NCBI GenBank assembly: GCA_937874275.1
Contig: CALNAU010000014.1
Location: 1-19,175, forward strand
Length of the DNA stretch: 19,175 bases
Reading direction: 5' to 3'
DNA from: an uncultured Clostridia bacterium
GTDB taxonomy: Bacteria; Bacillota; Clostridia; Christensenellales; Aristaeellaceae
Positions 7,627 through 13,619 of the stretch are shown here, piece after piece. The notes below the pieces were generated by a model that was not told where the DNA came from, ran no database searches, and saw nothing but the letters and a program-made list of their open reading frames with translations. Both the position numbers and the translations under genes were made by a program. Within the stretch, counting starts at the first letter, position 1; the number at the start of each line of letters is the position of its first letter.

Positions 7627-8139
7627 TCAGGCTTCCGGCAGGGGTTGCACCCTGTCGTTTTCATAGGTACAAAATGTATAGGACAGCCCGTTTTCCTCCT
7701 GCACGGGGGATTGGCTGACCAGCTGCCAGCCGGGCCGGCTTTTTAAGTTGGGGAAATAGCAGTCGGCCGGGGCATCGGCCTCGATGTGGGTGACATACGC
7801 CCGGTCGCAGCAGTCAATCAGCAGGTGATAGATTTGGTGCCCGCCGATGAGCATGACGTCATCGGGCGGGATATCCTTGATGGCATCGGCCAACTCGCCC
7901 AAGCTGTGCACGGCGGTGACGCCCTCGGCCGCGAAGGCGGCGTCGCGGGTGAGCACGATGTTTTGCCGCCCCTTGAGCGGGCGGCCGCCGGGGAGGCTCT
8001 CCAGCGTGCGGCGGCCCATCACCACCGCCTTGCCCAGCGTGGTGCGCTTGAAAAACTGCAGGTCCCCCGGCAGGTGAAACAGCATCCCGCCCGAGCGGCC
8101 GATGGCCCAGTTGCGGTCTACGGCGACGATGGCTTGCAT
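7627..8139 (-). CDS. folA: Dihydrofolate reductase
   Basis: A 170-residue cytoplasmic enzyme that regenerates tetrahydrofolate with NADPH, needed after thymidylate synthase oxidises the cofactor. Family landmarks: AIVAVDRNWAIG at the N-terminus, HLPGDLQFFKRTT with the catalytic acid D26, VVMGRRTLESLP and GRQNIVLTR (NADPH phosphate site), then DVMLIGGHQIY. Two ATG codons lie in a row (8142 and 8139); the second gives the better six-base distance to GGAGG and is chosen. The gene begins 10 bp after the thyA stop in the same operon, the classic functional pair. The codons near 7981-7988 contain a GCGGCCGC octamer. Confidence 0.95.
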   Translation of the reverse strand: MQAIVAVDRNWAIGRSGGMLFHLPGDLQFFKRTTLGKAVVMGRRTLESLPGGRPLKGRQNIVLTRDAAFAAEGVTAVHSLGELADAIKDIPPDDVMLIGGHQIYHLLIDCCDRAYVTHIEADAPADCYFPNLKSRPGWQLVSQSPVQEENGLSYTFCTYENDRVQPLPEA

Positions 8140-8149
8140 CATTCCCCTC

Positions 8150-8980
8150 CTATTGCGCCACAGGAATGCTGACATCCAGCGGGTGATAGCGGTAGTTGTC
8201 CAGCGTGACATCGTTGGCGGTAAAGGCATAGAAATCGGTGACGTCCGGGTTGATGCGCAGCGTGGGCGCGTCATAGGGCGCGCGGGCGATGATGTCCTCC
8301 ACGATGGGCACATGCCGGTCGTAGATGTGGGCGTCGGCAATCACATGCACCAGCTCGCCCGCCTTCAGGCCGCTCACCTGTGCCATCAGGTGGGTGAGCA
8401 CCGCGTACTGACACACATTCCAGTTGTTGGCCACCAGCATATCCTGGCTGCGCTGGTTGAGGATGGCGTTGAGCGTGTTGCCCGATACGTTGAACGTCAT
8501 CGAGTAGGCGCAGGGGTACAGCGCCATATCGTGCAAATCCTGATGTACATACAGGTTGGTGAGGATGCGGCGGGAGGATGGGTTGTGCTTGAGGTCATAC
8601 AGCACCCGGTCCACCTGGTCAAACATGCCTTCCTTGTACTGGTGCTTCACGCCCAATTGGTAGCCGTAGGCCTTGCCGATGCTGCCGCTTTCGTCCGCCC
8701 ACTGATCCCAGATGCGGCTGCCAAAGTCGTGCACATTGCTGCTTTTCTTCTGCCATATCCACAGCAGCTCGTCCACCGCGCTCTTTACATATGTGCGCCG
8801 GATGGTGAGGATGGGGAACTCCTCTGACAGGTCGTAGCGGTTGACCACGCCAAAGCGCTTGACCGTGTGAGCGGGCGTGCCGTCCTGCCAGCGGGGGCGT
8901 ACAGGCTGATCGCAGTCCCACACCCCATTCTTCAAAATATCCTTGCAGTTGTTGATAAAGATGGTATCCGCCAGGCTCAT
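8150..8980 (-). CDS. thyA: Thymidylate synthase (ThyA family, divergent)
   Basis: A 276-residue enzyme that converts dUMP to dTMP with methylene-tetrahydrofolate, producing dihydrofolate for the next gene product. The catalytic cysteine is C157 in MALYPCAYSMTF. Also visible are NQRSQD (175-180, dUMP phosphate/ribose contacts), the Asn of NNWNVCQYAVLTHLMA and DAHIYDRH (H218, Y220, deoxyribose contacts). The wording around the active site departs from the textbook form: after Cys comes AY instead of H, and NNWNVCQYA replaces PFNIASYA. It is thus a divergent branch of ThyA, but all key residues are there. AAGGAGG lies six bases before ATG at 8980, and the gene starts 24 bp after the DUF3307 gene. 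Confidence 0.95.
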   Translation of the reverse strand: MSLADTIFINNCKDILKNGVWDCDQPVRPRWQDGTPAHTVKRFGVVNRYDLSEEFPILTIRRTYVKSAVDELLWIWQKKSSNVHDFGSRIWDQWADESGSIGKAYGYQLGVKHQYKEGMFDQVDRVLYDLKHNPSSRRILTNLYVHQDLHDMALYPCAYSMTFNVSGNTLNAILNQRSQDMLVANNWNVCQYAVLTHLMAQVSGLKAGELVHVIADAHIYDRHVPIVEDIIARAPYDAPTLRINPDVTDFYAFTANDVTLDNYRYHPLDVSIPVAQ

Positions 8981-9004
8981 GGTGGCCTCCTTGAGTTGTA
9001 TCGG

Positions 9005-9760
9005 TTATAGCGCCTTCACGATGTGATAGGCGAGGACCACAAACAATATGCTGTACAGCGTGCCGATGAGGTAATACTCGGCAAAGCGTGGATTGTCCTC
9101 AATCTGCTTGAAGCGGGCGATGGACTTGGCTGTGTAGATAAGCCCGATGGCCCCATACTGTCCCAGGTAGATGAACAGCGCCGTGATGATGCGCTCCAGC
9201 GTGCCAATCAGGGCGCCTGCGCCGGGCTCGGTCTGGGGCGCGGCATGGGCGGGGGCCAGTTGATATTTGGCAAACAGCATTTTAAAGCTGACGTTGGCCG
9301 GCTTGGTAATCAGCGCCAGCAGCAGGGCCCCCTGCAGAATATGTCGATGGCCGGTCGCGACTGCCGGAAAGCCCAGGCAGCGCAGGTATACGCCCTCCAC
9401 CAGCGCCAGAATCAGCAAAAGGTGCAGGGCTTGGTCGGCCACATACAGCGCGGCATGGGCTGTGGAGGAGCGGTTCTGCTCACGCTTGCGCAGGGCGCCC
9501 GAGGCGGCGCGCTTGATGATATCCACCACCAGGTGCAGCAGTGCCATTGCCGCCGCGATGGCCAGCAGCGCCCAGTCGCCGCCCCTTAGGATGAGCAGAA
9601 TAGCCGCCAACAGCGCAAGCGCCGCCACGATGCCGCTGTGCCATAGCATGGCGCGCGTGCCGGTGGCCTTGCGCCGCGCTAAGGATTGGTTTTGCAGGTG
9701 ATAGTCTGCCAGCACATGGGCCAGCACGAAGGCCAGCGTGATGTCGCTAAGCATCGGCAT
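9005..9760 (-). CDS. DUF3307 multi-pass membrane protein (SatD partner)
   Basis: A 251-residue integral membrane protein of the DUF3307 family; the family function is not established. The signature start LAFVLAHVLADYHLQNQSLARRK (His-x-x-Ala-Asp) is followed by several hydrophobic helices (AALALLAAILLIL, WALLAIAAAMALLHLVVDII, LHLLLILALVEGVYL). The conserved tail is GTLERIITALFIYLGQYGAIG then AKSIARFKQIED and FAEYYLIGTLYSILF. The start at 9760 (MPMLSD) has GGAGG six bases upstream and overlaps the end of satD by 14 bp, which suggests coupled translation. SatD-DUF3307 adjacency recurs in Gram-positive genomes, so the two probably act together. Confidence 0.88.
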   Translation of the reverse strand: MPMLSDITLAFVLAHVLADYHLQNQSLARRKATGTRAMLWHSGIVAALALLAAILLILRGGDWALLAIAAAMALLHLVVDIIKRAASGALRKREQNRSSTAHAALYVADQALHLLLILALVEGVYLRCLGFPAVATGHRHILQGALLLALITKPANVSFKMLFAKYQLAPAHAAPQTEPGAGALIGTLERIITALFIYLGQYGAIGLIYTAKSIARFKQIEDNPRFAEYYLIGTLYSILFVVLAYHIVKAL

Positions 9761-10412
9761 GCCACGCCTCCATCGCCCGGCCAATCAGCAGGCGGGTCTT
9801 GAGGTACAGCTTGATGTCGCCCGCGCTCAGCCGCTTGGTCAGGCTGCTGTCGGAGATGCCGATGCTGCGGGCAAACACATTCTGTTCAAACGAGTCGCTG
9901 TAAATATCGTGGCGCAGCAGCGCATCAAAGGTCTGCCGCTGCAGGGCCGTCCAGCCGTGCTTGATGGCGTCCGTTGTCTGCAACAGGGCGTTGAGCAATT
10001 CGTCCGGCAGGTCGCCGAAGCCGCGCACCGCCAGGCGGTATTTGCCGCCCGCGCTGTTGTCGTGCACCCAGCCGATGGCTTCCCGCGCGTGCCAGTAGCA
10101 GGGGCCGTCCGCGCCGATGCTCAGGTTGGGGTCGATGTCCGTGCTGATGCCGCCATAGCCCAGCCCCAGGCGGAAGGGGTACTTGGCCAGCCGACGCTCC
10201 AGCTCGTCCAGCAGCCGCGTCACCTGCGCGCCCGGATGCAGCAGCGCCTGAAATTCATCGCCCAGCGTCAGCGTCAGCCGGGAGACGATGAGGCCGGGGA
10301 ACAGGCCGCTCACCTCGTCCAGCGCGCGGCGGATGTCCCGCTGCGCCTGCTCCCGGTCCGCGATCTGGCGGGACCCCTTCAGGTCGCCGATGAGGGCGAG
10401 GTACTGCTCCAT
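9747..10412 (-). CDS. satD: SatD family protein with C-terminal HTH
   Basis: A 221-residue cytoplasmic protein of the SatD family, named from the Streptococcus secretion and acid tolerance locus; its biochemical role is unknown. The N-terminus YLALIGDLKGSR and a LTLTLGDEFQALL strand-turn-strand (residues 46-58) resemble the palm fold of nucleotide cyclases/GGDEF proteins, but no complete catalytic set is evident. Residues about 174-205 (SFEQNVFARSIGISDSSLTKRLSAGDIKLY) form a helix-turn-helix, so DNA binding is likely. Start: ATG at 10412 with AAGGAGG upstream, in place of the longer reading that begins at 10475 without a ribosome site. It heads the satD-DUF3307-thyA-folA operon. The palindromic array in its leader (10449-10514) is a natural candidate for autoregulation. 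Confidence 0.88.
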   Translation of the reverse strand: MEQYLALIGDLKGSRQIADREQAQRDIRRALDEVSGLFPGLIVSRLTLTLGDEFQALLHPGAQVTRLLDELERRLAKYPFRLGLGYGGISTDIDPNLSIGADGPCYWHAREAIGWVHDNSAGGKYRLAVRGFGDLPDELLNALLQTTDAIKHGWTALQRQTFDALLRHDIYSDSFEQNVFARSIGISDSSLTKRLSAGDIKLYLKTRLLIGRAMEAWHADA

Positions 10413-10448
10413 GCGGCCTCCTTCATTTGACGGCTTGTTGCCTTGAAA

Positions 10449-10514
10449 ACGGAAAAATATAATATTTTCCGTCATAACAGAAATTGATGATTACCATTTC
10501 CGCCATAACGGAAA
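10449..10514 (-). promoter_or_regulatory. Operator array of CGGAAA/TTTCCG inverted repeats upstream of satD
   Basis: Two 18-bp sites match at 16 of 18 positions: on the + strand TTTCCGTCATAACAGAAA (10466-10483) and TTTCCGCCATAACGGAAA (10497-10514). Each is an inverted repeat TTTCCG-N6-CGGAAA (one arm is CAGAAA in the first site). They lie 31 bp apart, close to three helical turns. A further inward-facing pair, ACGGAAAA (10449-10456) and TTTTCCGT (10465-10472), shares an arm with the first site. The array lies between the predicted transcription start and the satD ribosome site. Confidence 0.7.
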
Positions 10515-10543
10515 GCATGGGGATTTTCCCCCTCAACGGCAAT

Positions 10544-10552
10544 TATAGCAGG
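10544..10552 (-). promoter_or_regulatory. Extended -10 promoter for the satD operon
   Basis: On the - strand: TGC-TATAAT, a consensus -10 (10544-10549) with the TGn extension. No good -35 stands at 16-18 bp. The predicted start near 10537 gives a leader of about 125 bases that contains the operator array and a GGGGA-TTT-TCCCC palindrome (10519-10531). Confidence 0.6.
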
Positions 10553-10574
10553 TTGACGGCGGATGTAAAGCGCC

Positions 10575-10599
10575 GGCCCAATTGCCATCATGGTGGGCC
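10575..10599 (-). other. Hairpin between the FMN-binding lipoprotein gene and satD
   Basis: GGCCCA (10575-10580) pairs with TGGGCC (10594-10599), with CCAT-c-ATGG symmetry inside the loop. It lies downstream of the lipoprotein gene and upstream of the satD promoter. It could act as that gene's terminator, but it has no T-run. Confidence 0.4.
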
Positions 10600-10661
10600 T
10601 GCGTGCCGGCAAATGCGCATAAAGTATAATCCACAGCGCTCATGCCAAAATCGCAGGGGTT

Positions 10662-13145
10662 CTATTTGTTGTTCTTAGGCCGCTGATCCTTCAATTTGCC
10701 GCCCGCCATAGTCAAAATTGTGTTCCCCTCCACAACAGCCTTTGGGCCAATGGTTGCGCTGCCATCAACGGAATAAATGAGGAGGCCAACGCCCATGCCG
10801 CCGCGATTGTTGCGAATCGCCCCGCCGCGCATGTCAAAGCTGCCCTTGAACTTACTACTGCTGACACCGCTAGTCCACTCCATACCTTCAATGTGCACGC
10901 CGCTGCTGCCAAAGTTCCCGCCGGTGCTTAACGTCCGATTCTCTGTTATCTCCCCGCCGGTCATGATGAACTTGGTATTTCCATCCCAGGCGCCCGGTGA
11001 TGCAAAGATGGCGCCGGTGTTATCGCCGACATTGTGGTGGATGCTGCCGCCGCTCAGGGTCAGCGTGCGTGCGGCGCTGTAAATGGCGCCTGCGGTCCCA
11101 TAGTTGTGATGGATCTCTCCGCCTTTGATTTCTGCCGTTGCTTTTCCGGATTGTATGTAGATTGCGCCCCCGCCCGAAGGCACGATGTTGTGGTGGATGG
11201 CGCCGCCGGTCATGAGAAGTTTTCCATCTCCGCCAATGAGTACTGTACCCAGCACATTGTCAATCAGAACTTGATTGTCATTAATCTCCCCGGCTTTGAG
11301 TGTGAATTTTCCAAAGCATTTGATTACACCGAACCCACAATGGTTATGCCTGACTGCGCCGCCATCCAGCGTGATGGTGCTGCCATAGTGGCCATATACA
11401 ACGGATTCGCCGGCGTGATTCTCAACGCTGCTGCGAGCGCCCAATACCAGACTGGCACCCTTTTCCACAACCATTGCAGCTTTCTTTTGCAGAGACTGAT
11501 TCTGTACCATACGCCCGTCAATCCGCACGTTTTCCAGCGTCAGCGTGCTGCCTGAACTGATCGTCAGCAGTTCTCTTTCATAACCAAGCGCCCGATATAG
11601 AGCAAAAGGTTGCTCATCAGACGCACTGGACAGGGTCAGCTTCTTTTTGGGAATCGTCAAACCTGTGTGCAGGGGAATGTCATTGGCCAGCAGGATAGTG
11701 GCTCCACTCTTGGCCGTCCGAAAAGCTTCCTCTAGTTCAAGAAATGTCCTGACTGCGGAGCCTGTTTCCGGCGCTATGGACGTCTGAGGCTGTTCCGGTG
11801 GCCATGCCCAATACATGCTGGGCAGCTGCTCATAGGCGCGGCGGACATCGCCAATGGTTTCAGCGTCTTGACAGAATCGGCTGATTCGTTTTCCCACGCT
11901 GTTATGCTCAAGAAAAACGGTCAGGCTTTGTGTCGATAAGACGGCTTCGCCAGGTTTGTAGCCGTTCTCTTTTTCCCCCAACAACAACTGGGCACCGGGC
12001 CTCAGTGCGTTGAGATAGTCGACATTGGGCAGTAGGGGGTCATCCGCGCTCTCCTGAGTAAAAAGCAGCGCGTCATTAAACAGATCATACCAAGCGGTAC
12101 CATTGCCGTTTGTTGATTTTTGATAAACAAAGAACACGGCTTTATAATCATGGGTATAGTATGCCGTAATTACATGGGTACGGTCTGCGTCCTCTGTTGT
12201 GAAAGGCATAGAATCCTTCTCCTTGGGGACTTGTGAGTCAGAGGCGTCCTGTGCGGAGGGCTGAATGCGGGGAAACCGGATTTCCTGTGGGATTGTCAGT
12301 TCGTAGAAAGCGCGATAATTATCTCTATAGTCGGGAATGGCAGGCCCGTCATCTATTACCGCCGAAGAGAACAACACCTCCCAAAAAGACCGTCCCTGGC
12401 CGCTCTCGGGTTGTGCGGACGGGGACATTTCCTTGGTATCAACCACTGTGCTTAGATCATTAAAGGCATGATGTGCATTCCAGACAGCTTCATTGCTGTT
12501 GCCCATGAGCCACGACAGCTCTGCACGGCTGAGATGGGTATGCGGCAGAAAATATGTTTGGGATGGGTACATTGGGTCCGAAACTGAACTCAGCGGGTCC
12601 GGGAAAAGATAAAAGACATAACGGCCATTGAAGTAGTCGTAGCATTTGCCTGTGTCTTCATCATAACAAACCAGCATGCTGCGCTGTATACCGTCTTCTT
12701 CAAAGGTGCACAAGCGAAGGCTGTATGCTGAGCCATCCCAGTTTTCATCGATCGGGCGATAATAATCGTCGGCCATTTGTTCCGTTGTTTTGGCTGGGTC
12801 AAATAGGGCCGGGACATCCGCCTGCGCTTCGTGCTCTGATATTACCAGAGGAACCGCAGACTTAACGGCCTTCAGGATTGCCTCACTGGTAACGGTAGCG
12901 CCGGCAACAACATCAGTAAATTCCACGCCATTATTGACAATGCTTCTGGACATTTCATAAAGAGCAATTTGCCCCATCGTTTCGTTTTCGCCCTCGGCAC
13001 GAAATTTGGTGATCCAGTTTCCTTTCACTTCAAAAAGAACGGTTACCTCTCCACCGTGACCTTGGGCGCTTCCCTGAAAGAGCTCGGCCTGAGCGCAGCC
13101 TCCGATAACCATCATGAACAATGTCAGCACTATTAGTTTTTTCAT
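10662..13145 (-). CDS. Lipoprotein with FMN-binding domain and right-handed beta-helix
   Basis: An 827-residue surface lipoprotein. The signal ends in a lipobox VIGGC (C17 as lipid anchor). Residues about 25-100 form an FMN_bind domain; DVVAGAT (D78 to T84) fits the flavinylation motif Dxx(S/T)GAT with Ala in the third variable position, so T84 may carry covalent FMN. An uncharacterised middle follows (about 100-470). Residues about 475-810 are pectate-lyase-like beta-helix repeats with recurrent GGxIHHN, GGEIxxN and GAIY units. The pairing suggests a surface electron-transfer or adhesion protein; this is inference. The start ATG at 13145 has AGGAGGT upstream (10-base gap); a GTG at 13154 is too close to it. 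Base composition is clearly AT-richer than the flanking genes, a sign of acquisition. An ApbE flavin transferase is not in the window. Confidence 0.85.
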   Translation of the reverse strand: MKKLIVLTLFMMVIGGCAQAELFQGSAQGHGGEVTVLFEVKGNWITKFRAEGENETMGQIALYEMSRSIVNNGVEFTDVVAGATVTSEAILKAVKSAVPLVISEHEAQADVPALFDPAKTTEQMADDYYRPIDENWDGSAYSLRLCTFEEDGIQRSMLVCYDEDTGKCYDYFNGRYVFYLFPDPLSSVSDPMYPSQTYFLPHTHLSRAELSWLMGNSNEAVWNAHHAFNDLSTVVDTKEMSPSAQPESGQGRSFWEVLFSSAVIDDGPAIPDYRDNYRAFYELTIPQEIRFPRIQPSAQDASDSQVPKEKDSMPFTTEDADRTHVITAYYTHDYKAVFFVYQKSTNGNGTAWYDLFNDALLFTQESADDPLLPNVDYLNALRPGAQLLLGEKENGYKPGEAVLSTQSLTVFLEHNSVGKRISRFCQDAETIGDVRRAYEQLPSMYWAWPPEQPQTSIAPETGSAVRTFLELEEAFRTAKSGATILLANDIPLHTGLTIPKKKLTLSSASDEQPFALYRALGYERELLTISSGSTLTLENVRIDGRMVQNQSLQKKAAMVVEKGASLVLGARSSVENHAGESVVYGHYGSTITLDGGAVRHNHCGFGVIKCFGKFTLKAGEINDNQVLIDNVLGTVLIGGDGKLLMTGGAIHHNIVPSGGGAIYIQSGKATAEIKGGEIHHNYGTAGAIYSAARTLTLSGGSIHHNVGDNTGAIFASPGAWDGNTKFIMTGGEITENRTLSTGGNFGSSGVHIEGMEWTSGVSSSKFKGSFDMRGGAIRNNRGGMGVGLLIYSVDGSATIGPKAVVEGNTILTMAGGKLKDQRPKNNK

Positions 13146-13252
13146 AACAAGCACTACCTCCTATGGTTCAAATCCCGAATAGTTTCTCGAATAACGATAG
13201 ACCACCATTTCTTATGATGCCCGGGGTCCTGTGAGTAGATAAGTTACTTTAT

Positions 13253-13272
13253 GTTGAATTATATCATTCAAC
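13253..13272 (-). promoter_or_regulatory. 20-bp palindrome covering the -10 of the FMN-binding lipoprotein promoter
   Basis: Perfect 7-bp arms, GTTGAAT (13253-13259) and ATTCAAC (13266-13272), surround a six-base centre. On the - strand the -10 hexamer lies within it, so a protein bound here would block RNA polymerase. This is a repressor-operator layout. Confidence 0.6.
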
Positions 13273-13285
13273 CACTGGATGTAAA
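13258..13285 (-). promoter_or_regulatory. Sigma-A promoter of the FMN-binding lipoprotein gene
   Basis: On the - strand: TTTACA (13280-13285), 16-bp spacer, TATAAT (13258-13263) preceded by TGA (extended -10). The predicted start near 13251 gives a leader of about 105 bases. Confidence 0.85.
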
Positions 13286-13294
13286 GTAAAAAGT

Positions 13295-13329
13295 TGTCAG
13301 CGCGTGTCATGCCGTGTCACTTGATGTCA
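13295..13329. repeat. Four TGTCA repeats with an exact 10-bp period
   Basis: TGTCA begins at 13295, 13305, 13315 and 13325, so all four copies lie on one face of the helix. Neighbouring bases vary, which makes simple tandem duplication unlikely. Seen from the leftward promoter the copies are TGACA, centred at about -46, -56, -66 and -76, which is where OmpR/PhoB-type activators bind. The array also lies 65 bp before the terminase small ORF on the + strand. Confidence 0.75.
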
Positions 13330-13394
13330 CCGTGATGCATTGGCTACAGTGGTTTTGGGCAGGCAATAAACGCGCCCGCCCGGAAAGGAGTGGC

Positions 13395-13619
13395 ATGGAA
13401 ACAAAACCAAACAAAGGGACGGCCGCGCTGCGCCGCCGCAAACCGCCCACGCCAGACGAGCTGCGGCGCATGGCCGCGCTGCGGCTGATGCAAAAGCTGG
13501 AGGGCGATAGTCTGTCCGCCGCGGACCTGCTGCGCGTCATCGCGATGGAGGCGGCGGATGACAGGGAGGCCGGCCCGCCCGGCGGCGACTGGGTACTGGC
13601 CGTGCGGGAGGAGCCATGA
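13395..13619 (+). CDS. Small basic ORF in terminase small-subunit position
   Basis: A 74-residue protein that is not recognised by itself. It has a basic N-terminus (TKPNKGTAALRRRKPP), then a predicted helical segment (TPDELRRMAALRLMQKLEGDSLSAADLLRVIAMEAADD) and a short tail. AAAGGAG lies four bases before ATG at 13395. Its stop overlaps the start of the terminase large-subunit gene (ATGA), so the two are translated together. Position and coupling suggest a terminase small subunit or a remnant of one. It is shorter than typical small subunits (about 130-180 residues), and a full DNA-binding HTH is not obvious. Confidence 0.65.
   Translation: METKPNKGTAALRRRKPPTPDELRRMAALRLMQKLEGDSLSAADLLRVIAMEAADDREAGPPGGDWVLAVREEP

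Noticed and set aside
10625..10630. TATAAT on the + strand
   Set aside because: No -35 at a proper distance and no rightward gene follows, as the next genes are on the - strand.
13165..13182. GGTTCAAATCCCG looks like a tRNA T-loop and possible att site
   Set aside because: The flanking bases do not form a T-stem, no other tRNA arms are present, and the stretch overlaps the leader of the lipoprotein gene.
13295..13329. TGTCA array as CRISPR or plasmid iterons
   Set aside because: Units are only 5 bp with 5-bp gaps and only four copies; no cas or rep gene is in the window. The position upstream of a promoter fits a regulatory array better.
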